From contig CM032128.1 of assembly GCA_018894105.1 (NCBI GenBank), positions 12,939,001 to 13,003,000 on the forward strand: a stretch of DNA of 64,000 bases. Direction: 5' to 3'. The position numbers were made by a program, and so were the translations under genes. The notes below the pieces were generated by a model. That model saw nothing but the letters and a program-made list of their open reading frames with translations. It was not told the origin of the DNA and did no database searches. The stretch is from Jacaranda mimosifolia (lineage: Eukaryota > Streptophyta > Magnoliopsida > Lamiales > Bignoniaceae). This document shows, piece after piece, positions 36,000 through 49,019 of this stretch. Every line of letters starts with the position of its first letter. Position 1 is the stretch's first letter.

Positions 36000-38220
36000 G
36001 AGTGCAACGCTTGATTATCCTTAATGAAGAGAATCAACCTATGGAGAAAGGCATACTTTTGACTACTTATAACCCCTTATTAGTAGATATGTAGCAAAGT
36101 GACCACAACTGACTAATTCACTTCATACTGAGGAGTGGTCAAGGGAACTCAAAACTTCAAAGGTGTAGGCTTTAAGAGCAACTCATCATTGTCCTCCAAA
36201 CGAACTAATTCGTTGTCAACAATCAGACGAATCAATTCTTTTGCCAACATTGGGTCGCATCATTATTTAGGGGAAAGCCATGTGGGGAGAAACTCTTCAA
36301 TTTGATAGCGAATTCCACTACATCAAAGGATATTATCTCTGGATTGAAGATGTCCTTAGCCAATGCAAGCACAAGCTGATTGTCGCACAAGTATATGATC
36401 CAATGTATGCTTCATTATTTACATATGATAGAAATTCTAAGATTATCAAAGCATTTTGCGAGGCATGATGTCCACTTACAAATACTCTTTTAAATTCCTT
36501 TGGATTCATATTGCAATGGGATTTTCACAATTTTGCAAGCTTCTCTGTGATAGGAATTTTTTATGATGAAGTGATTCTTTATGCCAAGGAGCTTACTGGC
36601 ATTGAGCTTACTGGCGTTGATGAGATAGGCTGTAAATTTATCCCTAATACTTACAAATACTTATTTCAAGCTTATTATTTACTTCAAATGAGCGTCGATG
36701 GAAGCTAACTTTCTCAAATTACTATGGAAAAATAGGTGAAGTATTGGTCCAAGAAAGCCATAAAATACCAGCAACCACCACCACACAAGGAGAAAAAGAC
36801 GGTATGACCCAAATCAACTCACAATCCTCTTTGTGATTTTGGTGTTCATAGAGAATGCTCTACTATAGAAGAGCATTGTTTTTAAAACTTGGGATTCCTG
36901 GGAACTTGAGATAAGAGATCTATTTGGCGGCATATTTGGCTTGTTGGCTTTACTCATTTGTTCTTCCTATCAATAATGTTAATTCAATACGCCCCAATAC
37001 TTTCAACATAGCATGCATCATGGCCACCGGTGGAAAGGTAAGTCTTGCTATTCTAGTTCTAGCTAGCATCTACAATAATTTAAGAAAAATTTCAAGTTCC
37101 CCAAGGCCAAGTCGTGTGCATTCTTCTTTTCCCATCCACTTCGTCTATGCTTGGTTACTGCACTACTTCGAAACACATTATCAAGTTTAGCAAGGAGTAT
37201 TTGGTCCAGAAATGGCATTTTATTCCAACAAAGGAGCCATAAAATATTATGATCCAAAGGAGACCCCGCAAGAGAATTCACAAAGGGGATTTTATTTTTT
37301 GGACTTGCACCATGATTACTAAAGACAAAAGACTTTCATATATCGATGATGGGAAGGCTAGAGAATTGGAGCAAAAGTATTTTATTGCTATTCCCTTGAA
37401 TTATCTTCCTTTGCAGCAAGGTGACTACTTTATTATTGAACCTTATAATCATCATCACTTCAGTAATTAATTTGGATGTTATCAAGAAGTCCCTGGAATT
37501 CTTGCTCATAACATTTGCACAGCTTATTCGGATGAAGGACTCTACTATTAGGCGCTTATTCACTTTGCATAATTCTATGTGTACAACATGGTTTCCTTAT
37601 ATGCTGCCAAATGCAAAAAAATTCTCTTCAGATGTCTACAAGAAGTAGTGGACTAGAATTCATGGAGATTACTTTGAGGAAAATTTTGCAAGATTGATCA
37701 ACTTGAAGCCAATCAAAATTTCTCTTGAGGACAAGGATCATGATAAAAGGGGATAGATTGCTTGCTGAAGATATTCAAAATCCTCCCAACCTAGAAGACA
37801 TCGAGCCTCCAAAATAAAAAAGAAGGAATCATTATCCTTCAGAAACGAGCGGCAGTAGTAATGTAGATCATCATTGAAAAAGGCTTCAAAGGGGTCCCAA
37901 ATCTCCAAAGCCAAGTGATCCTTCATCAATAGAGAATTTTACCGAAGAGATTATTTTCTTTTCTTCATTATCTTGTTCTTATATAAATAAGCCTCCTTTT
38001 GGTTATTTGCTAACTCAAATCATGTAACATTTCAGTTGAAAAATGAAATTATTAATGTTGATGAAAATGAGACAACCCGACGTAGCTAAGGATCATTCAT
38101 GGACCTAACTCATTGGCCATGAGCAGTCCAATTGACACAAACATGCAAAATGAGGCACTCCATAGTATGAAAGCTAGACAACCATCTCCTTGTGCTCCAG
38201 TTTCAATATTTGAGGGTGAA
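36000..38220 (+). pseudogene. plant mobile domain (PMD, aminotransferase-like) protein, broken
   Basis: Consecutive fragments in order match the plant mobile domain family (found in MAIN-like proteins and in transposable elements). They are: ILTTYNPLL near 36050; FHYIKGYYLWIEDVLSQC and ASLFTYDRNSKIIKAFCEA (36280-36468), then CPLTNTLLNSFGF; LQWDFHNFASFSVIGIFYDEV (36511-36708); LACWLYSFVLP, IRPNTFNIACIMATGGKVSLA and FPIHFVYAWLLHYFETHYQ (36924-37190); YIDDGKARELEQKYFIAIP, PLQQGDYFIIEPY (37249-37470); then CYQEVPGIL and a Ser/Pro-rich tail ending near CAPVSIFEGEK at about 38220. At least five stops or frameshifts separate the pieces. PMD proteins of host type act in silencing and meristem maintenance; transposon-borne copies are common, and this one lies among transposons. 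The copia LTR starts right after it. Confidence 0.82.
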
Positions 38221-38223
38221 AAA

Positions 38224-40465
38224 TGAAAATAAGATAGCATTAGGATCCATAAATCAAAACTTAAAAAGCTTGAAAATAACTAAGCTACTCAAGCAACCAG
38301 GGATCTAGACATGCTATAGATCTAGATTAGGAAGGAGAATTACCTCTTGCAGCTCAAAATAAGGAGAAATCAAGTATCTCTCTCAGATCCAAAAACTATA
38401 TGGAATCAACACAGCAAAAAGGCGGCAACCTTTACCCTGATTAAACTACTCCAAAAATCACCAAATTAAATTTGGAATACCTCTACACACTGAGAAAGAT
38501 ACTATGAAAAAATTGGAGCAAAAAGACTTTTGAATCGCTCCATAAAAATTCATCAATCTGAAGTTACTGTAGGTGAATCTCCAAAATTTAGCAAGTCAAA
38601 TTCCTTGCCTCATTGATATAATCCACACCCTAATCAATCTTCCAATTTCCCCTCACTAGAAGCTAGAGTTAGAGAGGAGAAAATGAGATAGATGAGGCCA
38701 ATTTTTAGGTTGGGAAGAAGAAGGAATGCAAAGCTCAATACATAATTTAATGCATGGAAAGAGAGAGAGAGGGAGTTTTGGAGGGAATACAAAGAATCTA
38801 ATCTTCACACTTCAGCAATGTGATGATCAAATTTGCTCACCCTCTACATCTATATATAGAAGGTGGAAGATGTGATGCTAGTTGGCATCACACCTTCCTC
38901 AAGGTGACCGCTCATGTGGCATGCCAAGTTGGCAAATTCAAATTCAAGTCTTACTTGAATTTCATGTGCAATTCAGTTACATTTGGAATCTAATTCCAAA
39001 TTAATTAAGATGCTAATTTAAATGAACACTTCATTTAAATTTTTCTTCCAAAAAATATTCTTCCCATTAATTAAATTAAACACTTTAATTTAATTAATTA
39101 ACCTTTGATTTAACTCTTAAATCAAACAAGCTTAACTCTCAAGCTTAAACTAGTCAACTCAATTGTTTAAATAAACTTGGCCAATTAATGGTCAATATGG
39201 CACCAAATAATTAACTCCTTAATTATTGGTCTAATTTAACTCTTTAAATTAGTTGATTAATTTAACACTTAAATTAATCAACCAAAATTGACCGTTAAAT
39301 TAGATCTTTGAAAATCGGTCACCAAAGGATGAGTTTTTCTAACATTTAGAAAATTGCTCTACCAATTTTGGAAGCTAATTGGTTTTTGTGTGTGACCCAG
39401 TAGGTTCTACCATTCATTGGACATTGGCTCACAACTCTTTGTGACTTATCTTATATTCATTTTAGTTTAAAACTCCTTTTAAACTAATCGACTCAATTCA
39501 ATTAATCTCATTAATCGAAGAGTACTCAATCTCCATGATCGATGTCCAACCTAAAGCCCATGAGCCCAGCTAATTACCTGAAATGAATAATCTGCAGAAG
39601 CATCATAGCTCTGCACGTAACATGAGAATACTGTCCTTCCGTCTCCTATCTCCCGAAAGAGACCTAAGGCAAGAAATTTGCTGGCTCTCTAATAGCTCCG
39701 ATACTATGTCTCTCTATTCTTAATGTTTAATTCCCTTGTGTGACCTCATCTTTGAAAAACTCCTTTTCTAAATTGTCACACCACCTTGCGCAAGGATTTC
39801 TTAGAATCGGTCATTATAAAATATATAGGAGATGCACTTGCCCTTCATAAAAACAAGGAGTCGGATTCCATCTTGGATCTCACAAACCTCCATGCCTAGT
39901 AGCTAATACCTAAGCTCAACCCAAAAGACCCTCTAAGTGGTCAAGTAAGAGTCAAACCATGAGGACCGAACACAAGGTTACCATGGATCCTCAGGTCAAA
40001 AGACTAATAATATACACTAGCGTAAGTGGGAGAATTAACTACTGCCGACTTGCCACTATAGCTATCTAGTGGATTCTTCGGAGGGTCTTCAGTGCCTTGT
40101 TCTCTAACAAGCACTAACTAACATGTACCCTTGTCTCGTACAGTTGCTCATGAAATGGAGCAATATCCAACTCTTAGATTTATGCATCGTTAGTCCAAGT
40201 CTATCCGGATCTTAGATGCCTCGTCTCATAAGATCCTAGGACTTGGAAGATTTAAGATCGCAACCGTGTAAGACTTATTCCATGGTCATCAAACCAAGTC
40301 CCCTAGTCATGAGTAATCTAAGGGCTTCATCTAAATGCAAGTGAAGTAATGAAGAGCATAAGATAGATATGGTCATGTAAAGAATATCATGCAATCAAGA
40401 TTATTTTACAAGGAAATATCTTTTATAAGGCCAATCTAATTGGCTTGTCGGGCACTATTTTAACA
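38224..40465 (-). repeat. copia 3' LTR
   Basis: The inner end is clear: the minus strand starts TGTTAAAATAGTGCCCGACA at 40465, directly after a purine tract GGTAAGTGGGAGAT (40466-40479). TATATATAGA on the minus strand at about 38850-38862 would be the promoter. The outer end is uncertain by some tens of bases. Confidence 0.75.
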
Positions 40466-40959
40466 ATCTCCCACTTACCCTAAAGCCAATGCCCTATGGC
40501 CTTGAGACACATCTTCTCAAGATATTCTTCAAAGACCTTTTGCTTTTAGGGTTTTAGATAGTGGTTCTGCTAAATTCTCTTCTGAGGCAACTTTGTCCAC
40601 TCAATTGTCGCCTTTATCAATTGATATCATATATCAAATGATAATGCATTTACTGTGTTTGGATCACTAATGAGATCTTGGATTAAGTCCAAAATTGTCT
40701 TCCAAAGACAATCTTAGGTTCATGCACGCTAGGCATTGCATCCAACACTTGGATGGAGTTTTTATCCAAACATTCTTCTTTTGTGGTTTCCAAAACCACA
40801 AATTATTTTACCTCAGTAGTTATCTTGGTCGTGGTCTCTTGTTAGAACTCTTCTAACTCACCATGCCGCCATTAAGATAAAATATAAATCCAGAAATGAA
40901 TTGAGGTCATCCACATAGGATTAGAAATTTGAATCCGAAAACCCTTATAGTTTTAATTC

Positions 40960-41230
40960 TCAATTACCGTATACCAAGAACAAGTCCTTAGTGCTTCTCA
41001 AGTACTTGAGGATTGCTTTAACGGCTATCCAATTACTCTCACTGGGATTGGATTGGAACCTACTCGTAACGCTTAGTGAGTGTGCCGCATCCGGTCTTGT
41101 ACATTGAACTGTATACATTATTCTACCAATAGTGAAGGCATAAAATATGTCGGACATCCTTTATCTCTCATCCTCCATCTTTGGGGCCATAGACTTGGAG
41201 AGACGAGTGAAGAAATCCCTTCTTGGATTC
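40960..41230 (-). pseudogene. copia RNase H / RT C-terminal region
   Basis: Reads FYAFTIGRIMYTVQCTRPDAAHSLSVTSRFQSNPSESNWIAVKAILKYL in order. This is the copia block 'S.vG.lmY.m.cTRPD.a...g..sr+..NP...HW.avk.ilrYL'. Copia RNase H proper should follow down to about 40500 but is too broken to read in one frame. Confidence 0.85.
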
Positions 41231-42480
41231 TTAAATATTAAACCTCTTTAGTATTTTGTCAATGTACGGGGTTTGGGAAAGCCCCAGCATCCTCCTCGAT
41301 CTATCTCTATAGATATGTATTCCCAATACGTAGGATGCTTCTCCCGAAGCCTTCATGGAGAATTGTGTAGATGACCATGCTTTAGTATACTCTAACATTC
41401 CTACCTCATTCCCAATGAGAAGGATGTCATTGACATAAAGCACAATAAACTGTATACTACTCCCACTAGCTTTCTTGTACACATATGGTTCATACACATT
41501 TTTGAGAAAGCCAAACGATTTGACTGTTTTGGTTAAAATGTATGTTCCAACATCAGGACGTTTGTTTGAGTCCATAAATGGATCTCTGGAGTTTGCAAAC
41601 CTTTTGCTCGCTCCCCTTAGATGTAAAATCTTATGGTTGCTCTATATAAATTTCTTCTTCAATGTCACCATTGAGGAAAGTGGTTTTCATGTCCATTTGC
41701 CATATCTCATAGTCATAATACGTAGCTATGGAAAGTAGAATCCAAATGGACTTAGGCATAGCGATCGGTGAAAAGGTTTCCTCAAAATCGATACCGGGTC
41801 TTTAAGTGTAATCTTTTGCCACTAGTAGCGCCTTAAAAGTCACCACTTCTCCATCTACTGCAAGCTTTCGCTTATAGATCCACTTACAACCAATGGGAAC
41901 TATTTTCTTTGGTGGATCTACTTAGGGATGGCAACGGGGCGGGTCTGGGGCGGGTCTGGCAGGACCCGAGACCCGCCCTGCCTGGAAATTGAGAGACCCA
42001 GGACCCGCCCTGCCCCACCCCGCCCTCCCTTTGGCCCCGGACCCGGCGGGTTGGACCCGTCTAACCCATTTTTTTTTTTTTTTTTTTTGTATTTTTGTGT
42101 ATATATTTTTAACTTTCTTTTCTTCATAATCACTTGAATATACATATTTTGCTCTGGTGAGTATCAGGTTTGAAAGAATAAAATTGAAACAAGTTAAAAA
42201 AAAAGAAGCCCTAATTTTCTAATATAGTATTATAACCTAATAAATACTTATACTTATATATAATATATATAATATAATATAATATATATTATATATAATA
42301 TAGGGCAGGGCTCTAGTTTACCCGGACCCATTGCCATCCCTAGATCTACTAAAGTTCATACTTTGTTTGAGTATATAGAGTCCATTTTGGATTTCATGGC
42401 TTCAAGCCAACATTCCAAATCTATGTCCCACATAGCTTTCTCACAGGTCTTTGGATCACTATCTGATTGGCCCGTCTCAT
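41231..42480 (-). pseudogene. copia reverse transcriptase, interrupted by a MITE
   Basis: The 41231-41575 segment contains IQFIVLYVNDILLIGNE, the copia catalytic box whose family form is LYVDDIL. The first Asp of the pair is Asn here, so the polymerase should be inactive. Upstream fragments read GIDFEETFSPIA and QMDMKTTFLNGD. The N-terminal part, KKIVPIGCKWIYKRK.AVDGEV, runs up to about 41910; it continues at 42343 after the MITE with the preceding LVDPP portion. Other stops are present. Confidence 0.88.
41923..42342. mobile_element. hAT MITE inserted in copia RT
   Basis: 420 bp. Ends TAGGGATGGCAACGGGGC (left) and TAGGGATGGCAATGGGTC (right, other strand), with an exact 8-bp target duplication GATCTACT at 41915-41922 and 42343-42350. 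GC-rich subterminal 'gggtctgggcggg' repeats flank an AT-rich core with a (T)n run and an (AT)-rich palindrome. No coding capacity. Confidence 0.95.
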
Positions 42481-43107
42481 GAAGAAATTCAAACTTTTTG
42501 GGTTGCTTCTTGATTCGGTCCGACCTTCTTAGAAGTTGTGTGTGAAGCTCTTTAATATTTATTTATTTCTACCGCTTGTGGGATTTGATGATCATCTTGA
42601 ACTTCACTAAGTTCAACAACAATGCCTTTTTCTATCTTATAGAAATTCCTTTTTCAAAAAGGTGGCGTTTCTCAAAACAAACACCTTTTGTTCCGAGGGA
42701 TCATAGAAATAGTAACCCATAGACTCTCTAGGGTATCCCACAAAATTACACAAGGTCGATCTATTATCCAACTTATCTCTCACTGTCCGTCCCACGTAGG
42801 CAGAAGATCCCTAAACCTTGAGGTATTGGTAAGAGGGTGCTTTGCCATGCCATATCTCATATGGTGTTTTGGCATCGACTTTGAAGGTACTATGCTTAGT
42901 AACTTCGCTGTCGTCGATAAGGCATATCCGAAAAAAGGATATAGACACATTGAAGAAGCTCTACATGGAACATACCATGCCCAACAAGGTACAATTTCTC
43001 CTCTCGGCTACCCTATTATATTGAGGTGTGCCGGGTGGAGTCCATTGTAATAGAATCTCATTCTCCCTTAGATAATCCAAGAATTTGGTGCTCAAGTATT
43101 TTCCCCC

Positions 43108-43560
43108 TCAATCCGATCGAAGAGCTTTAATACTAAGCCCTAATTGCTTTTCCATTTCATTCCTATACACTTTGAACTTTTCAAAGGTTTCGAACTTGTA
43201 CTTCATAAGATACACGTGTCCAAATTGACTATAGTCATCGGTGAACATGATGAAGTAGGAATATCCTCCTCTCCCACTAACTCTTAGTAGTCCACAAACA
43301 TCCAAATGGATCAAATCCTTGAAACTTGTGGAGCGCTCTGTTTGTCCTACAAGGGGAGTCTTGGTCAATTTTCACTTAAACAAGATTTACAAATAGGAAG
43401 TTTCTCAATGCTAACATTTAGTGCTTTGAGAGCTTCTAACTTGCTCATCTTATTTTCTAGAAATATGTTCAAATCTTGCATGTCATTACATGGAATTTCC
43501 TTGGATATCTTATTTTCTTTTACTTTGTTGAAAGTGCATTAGTAATAGTTGAGAATCCAA
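43108..43560 (-). pseudogene. copia gag-pre-integrase and integrase core
   Basis: 43108-43368 encodes IHLDVCGLLRVSGRGGYSYF, the FTDDYSQFGHVYLMKYK block and IKALRSD. These are the first and second catalytic Asp regions of copia integrase (the family form is IH.D.CGP...S..GG..YFITFIDDYSR...VYLL..K). Upstream, at about 43370-43470, MSKLEALKALNVS...LPICKSCL is the gag-pre-integrase junction. The catalytic Glu region below 43108 is frame-shifted (GEYLS-like). Confidence 0.88.
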
Positions 43561-43939
43561 TATGTATAATCCTTTGTTAAGTGTACCATAAGCAATTAAA
43601 GAACCCATTCTTTAATGCCTTCAATCTCCCATTTGATATAGAAGGATCAAATCCTTCACTATCCAAAAAGGGAATTTGAAATAATGTTCTCAACAATATA
43701 TGGCACATAATAGCAAGGTTTCGATACAATTATGGGGTTCCCTATGTCCAACTTATTATACGCCTTCGGCTTTGGTCACAACTCTTGCTCCTTCGCCAAG
43801 GCGGTAGATTATATCCACATCACTTAGTTTTGTTCTTCTTTCTTATTCTTTGTAACAACTTACAAAGATAAGAACTACATGCGATATCACATATCTATGA
43901 GGAAGAATTTATCCTTAAATGCACTTCAATAAAGTACAT

Positions 43940-44345
43940 ACCCTTCCAAAGGGTTGCAAGATATTTCTTGCAGAACAGCTTCTGATTGCCTACGTAGCCA
44001 AAGTAGAAACAAATAATATCGATTATATCCTTTATAATCTTCTTGACTCCTCTGGATGCCTTTAATAGTTATTTTCCCTTGGAGGAAGAACTTTTCTTCC
44101 TTTTATCTCACTTTCTAGCACCCTTAGGGCCCATAGACTTGGAGGAGAAAACAAGTGTCAAAGGTTTGCCCTTGTCATGGTAGTCTCCTTCTAGATCAAC
44201 ACTTTGATCAATAAAACTCGGTGAGGATGTGAGGATCAAAACCTCATGGAGATCATTGTCCATCACTACATCTAAGTAGAAAAAGCTTCTCCAAGCCTAA
44301 TAATCTTTGGACCATAGTTCATCAGTAAGTTCTTGCTATATCACT
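43940..44345 (-). pseudogene. copia gag remnant with eroded zinc knuckle
   Basis: Minus-strand fragments read LLMNYGPKIIRLGEAFST-like sequence near 44280-44330 and a Lys/Ser-rich segment. Then comes CFYFGYVGNQK..CKKYLATL at about 43945-44020, where copia gag has CFHCG..GHWKRNCPKYL. The second Cys and the His of the knuckle are lost. The boundary at 44345 is where copia-like sequence stops being readable. Confidence 0.65.
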
Positions 44346-47300
44346 TACTGTTATGTTTTTCTTGCGTGACAATTGATGTTGTCATTGATTGAATTTTGAG
44401 AGAATCTATCTCATTAGAATTATGTAATAAGGTATACCTTTGCATTCAATACTATGTTCAAAATTATATTGTGCTTTGCTTGGTTTATTGAGTGTATAAT
44501 ATGTTGTAATGTGTTGCTTGTTACATGCTTCACTATCATGAGCCCCAATGACCCATGGAAGTTGTCTAGAACCATGTTTGGGGTTTCTCCATGCCAAAAA
44601 TGGAGAAGTCATTCTAGCATGGTGACTACTTATTATTGCACATTTGAAGGACTACTTCTGATACATCACTTTCTGTTTGTGATGTTTGTAGCTATTCATG
44701 CTGTATTTCCCAGCACAATGTTGGGTAATAACGATGTGCACATCAATGTTGGCCTACTTTTTAGTGGCTAGCATGCATACATGTTGTATGATAGTTTACT
44801 ATTGTCCTGGAATTTCACAGTTCAGTCAGTTATGTCGCCTCGAGTCAGTTTGGTCTTTTTTTTAAGCTCTGGTCGCTCCCTAAGTCTGTTTGTGTCATCC
44901 TATTTCTATAGACATTTGATTTTTTTGTCCTCGTAATACATTTTTCGAAAGGGGTGAACATCATTTATGGCAATGAGATATATGTGTGTACATCTCCAAT
45001 TACATTTCAGTTTGTTTATTTCTTGAGATTCTAGTTGTTTAGCATAACTATAGATCGTGGTATACTTAAACTTCCTCGTGTCAACAACATATTTGATTTC
45101 CATCAACATTGTGTACATTCTTGTCATCTAAATTATAGGAATACATTGGTATTCCCCTCGTCATTTGGTTTTGTCTGTTTTAGTTTTCATATTCGTTGGT
45201 TAAGTTATGTTGTGGGGGGTAGTATAGCACACATTTGAAACTTTGAGTTGGGGTTTCGAATGGATGGGAGTGACCACATCAAAATAAATATGAGAGATAG
45301 AACAATCAGGTGGATGACATCATTTCATGTTGGTGTGGTCCCAAGAGTCTCCATCTCACATATCCCTTATTTTCCCCTATTTTAAGTAGATTCAATTACC
45401 TAAATTTTATTCACCGTATCGTGTTGGATGGCTGTTGTGATACGGATGTATGCCCCCATAGCTGATGTTGGTAGATTGTGACATATAGGAGCTGGCCATG
45501 AATTAGTTTGGTAGATTGTTACCAATTGTTTACTATCAACAGTTTGATATATGATTGTATGAAATTGAACTTTTCCTTTTGGTGTATATGAAATTGTTAT
45601 GAAGTCCTATGCTGTTTATTAATTCCATTTCACATGTATTTCAATTATGTTGGTAATTAAGATGTACCTTAATGAAGTTTTCATTTACAAACGTGGTAAT
45701 TAAAATTCTTATGAATGTACTACTTATGTCATTTAACATTCTATTGTGTAATTTCAATTATTTTGACAAAAATATGTAATTAAACGAACAAGATTGGTTC
45801 CAATTTACACATCATAGCATAACTTGTAATTCAAGTAGGGATGAATTCCTAGTTGCTAAATTATACATACCAATGATATTCCTATATTTCTACGATATGA
45901 CAGGATCCATACAACTCACATCCTAATTTATGTGATAAATTTATTGCAATAAGATGATTTGTATTGAATTGGCTATTGGGTATTTGGGCACAGTTAATTG
46001 TTTACATAAATTAGGGTACTTAAGTAAAGTCCCTTTACATTAATTTTTGGTAGCTTGGTTAACCTTAATAGCATTATTCATTGTATCAAACCCTTTCAAC
46101 ATTCTTTCTAATTAATTAAGTCACACAATGAACCGTAACATCTTGCCAAGCCATTTCCCAAACTCTTGAATCCACATAAATCCACCTTTGAACTTTAACT
46201 TAATCTTAGGGCAATAATTACCCTTCATTATCTCACGACGTAATGTTTTTAAGTTATAATTATTATTTCCTTTTAACTCTCTTTGTATTAAACTTTGTAA
46301 AAGTTATTTATACGTTATAATGTAACTTGTACAAAGTACCATTGATGTAAAAGTCTTATTGTGTAGTCCACTTGATTTGGAATATAGGAGAACCTCTTAT
46401 GTTATGTGTGCAAATATGTGTGTACATATATACAAATATAAATATATTTATATAAATATCATATATATGTTATTATATGTATATATTTATATATGATATT
46501 CATGTATATATAAAATAACAATTTGTAAATATATATCTTCAAATATATATTATTTATATACGTATTTAAAATTTGTATAAATAAAAAATATATTATCGTA
46601 TGTATATATGAAAAGAAAATATATATTAGTTTTATATAACATAAATATATATAATATAAACAAATATTAAATATAAAATTAAACTTATGATCATGAAAAA
46701 TTATATCAATGATAAAATGTATTATTAAAAAAGTATAATGAAAATTATATTACAACAATATTAAAAAAATGTAATGACAAATATAATAATAAAAATATAA
46801 TAAAATATACAATATGTAAAGTATTATATAATATAATACAAAAGTAATATAGTATCAAAAATATAATATGGAAAATGTATATTATGTATTTATAAATAAG
46901 TAATATAGTTATTTATGTATAAATCACTAATATGAAAAACTATATATTAAAAAATATATTGAAAATTAAACATAGATATATGTATATAGTACCATTTAAC
47001 ATAGTATAACAATGTATTAAAAAATTGAATTAAAAAATATGGGAAAAAATAAGGTCCAACTAATTATATATCACATAATATATAATATTAAAAAAATTAT
47101 ATTATTTTTTTGTAAATTATAAATATGTTATTTTAATATATATATATATATATATAATAAGTAATACATACTACATATAATATATATGTATATATATTAT
47201 ATTGTATATATATACAAATAGATTGGTTCAAAAGACATTTATAGTAAAATAACATGTGATAGAAATTAAATAAATGAAGTACGTAACACATTAAGTGTTT

Positions 47301-47870
47301 AGATCTATTCAATTAAATTTCTTATATTAAATATGATAAGGATAATTTAGAAAATATATAAAAGTCAGTGGGTCCTAAGTTAAAGAATTAGTAGCTTTGG
47401 TCTTTCATAGTGAAAAGTAGATTAGTAAGGCTCTTAAGGTATGGAAACCATTTTAATGGCCTTCACACATAAATACAATATTAATAGGGATGGCTAGTAG
47501 TATGAAGAATGTTGTATGTTTGTATCATGCTTCATATAATTTGTAGTTCCTCACGCTTAATTCGTGTCATAATTTACCTTAACAACATTCTATTCTTTGA
47601 CTTTAGTATATGTAAACATGAAACATGACGCATATGTTAGAATCTATATAGTAGCCCATATAATTGACTTGAACTGTATTGGCATCAATCATACTACCCT
47701 GCACTTTCTCTTGATTTATATAGCATATATTTGATTTAACATTGCTCACATTGTCATATACTTCCAATCTTTATGGGCACATCATACTATAAACTAGTTC
47801 ATAGATAGATCCTTATGGTCATAACCCATCATATGGAGATGACACAACATACAGTACACAATCGGGGGGT
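44346..47870. other. unassigned region, strongly AT-rich from 46.2 kb
   Basis: No gene recognised. 44350-46200 is ordinary AT-rich non-coding sequence. 46400-47240 is dominated by 'atatata' words. It could belong to the upstream part of the PIF/Harbinger-like locus, but I found no termini. Confidence 0.5.
46425..47220. repeat. AT low-complexity tract
   Basis: Almost pure A/T with many 'tatata' and 'aatata' words, including a clean (TA)n run near 47137-47156. Confidence 0.85.
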
Positions 47871-47871
47871 A

Positions 47872-48802
47872 GTAGGTTCAGATACGTGCGATGGCTATTC
47901 ATTAATGAAAAATTGTTAATCAAGTTTGCCTATGATGAGTTCCAAGCTGGTCAACTTCTTTCTACCACATTCTCAGTGTACACAAGGAATAAGATTTGCC
48001 ATAGGATGAATGTGGAGCTACAACATGTATATACATACAATGTGAAGCAGCTTAAGCAAAATTGGAATAGACTTCGTTTATCATGGCGTATGTTTCATTC
48101 ATTGATAACGAATGGTACAGGATATGGTTGGGACTACGAGCGAAACACGATAATGGCCAACAAGGATCGTATCGCCCACTGGCTCTCGGTATATTTATGG
48201 TCTTATGTTTGTAAAACTTCATCATTCACTTGTATAATAATGCTTTGTGTCATATTATAGGAGTACCCGAACTATCCGTTGTTGATGGACTATGGCTTAC
48301 CATGTTATGATTATTATACGGAGATGTTCTCTAAGAATATTTCCTCGGGGTCCCATGCGAGGTCTTCTGCTCAGTCCCATCTAGCCACAAACAGTAATCC
48401 AAGTGATAGCGATAATATGACTGAAGGCAGTATTGCTAGGTGAAAACGACAGCTTCATCACGTGATGACTTCACAGACACAACCAGTACTCAGGGAGAGG
48501 CTTCCTCGCGACGGATGAGGGGCAAAGAAAGGAAGTTCTATGCTAGGAAAAGACAAGATCGATTGGATGAGGCTCTAAACAAATAGGATGGCATGATGGA
48601 CACTAAGTCCGAGAGGATTGGGCCTAAAGCCCAGTCTTCAATCGCCGAGTGTGTTGTTGCACTGAGGCGAATTGATGGCTTACCAAACCACTTGTTTGGA
48701 AGGGCTATAATAAATGCTCTTCCGAGTGCCACGATTAGAACATTTTTCCTACAACTTGATGAATGAGAGAGGCGCATCTGGATCGAGTCCCTAAGCAATT
48801 AG
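47872..48802 (+). pseudogene. Myb/SANT-like domain protein 1 (PIF/Harbinger partner type)
   Basis: The first part (47872-48188) reads RWLFINEKLLIKFAYDEFQAG, then QLKQNWNRLRLSWRMFHSL and GTGYGWDYERNT. This is a Myb/SANT-like domain (the trihelix-type DNA-binding domain of plant PIF/Harbinger accessory proteins, with its G-x-G-W-D signature). A likely 72-bp intron (48189-48260, GT...AG) joins it to EYPNYPLLMDYGLPCYDYYTEMF, the usual 'y...G.p.yd....iF' segment. The C-terminal part at 48640-48802 reads ALRRIDGLPNHLFGRAI and ends RRIWIESLSN. Stops occur near 48443, 48518 and 48763. A start codon is not clear; GTG and no ATG lies at the front, so an upstream exon is likely. Confidence 0.72.
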
Positions 48803-49019
48803 ACCCATTGCCACTTTCCCTAGTCCACCTTCAATTAACTCTTGTTATTTACTTATGTTGCTTTTTGCGTGTTTTGAACCTGTCTATTTACTTTATTAAT
48901 GCATTGATATGTACGAACTTATTGATAACTAACTTAGGATCATGTAATCACTTATTGTATGGATTTTTATGACCTGCCTATGTAGTGCTATATTTATGAA
49001 AGCCCACATTGCGTATGAT

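Larger units (their letters stand above)
38224..44345 (-). mobile_element. Ty1/copia retrotransposon lacking its 5' LTR
   Basis: Minus-strand element with the 3' LTR at 38224-40465, then RNase H, RT, integrase and gag in copia order (integrase before RT) up to about 44345. There is no second LTR to the right, so the 5' end has been deleted. A 420-bp hAT MITE interrupts the start of RT. The left limit at 38224 is the first TG after the mobile-domain remnant and is approximate. Confidence 0.85.

Noticed and set aside
44406..45238. Cluster of short frames on both strands
   Set aside because: No family resemblance, no shared frame, and no splice pattern that links them.
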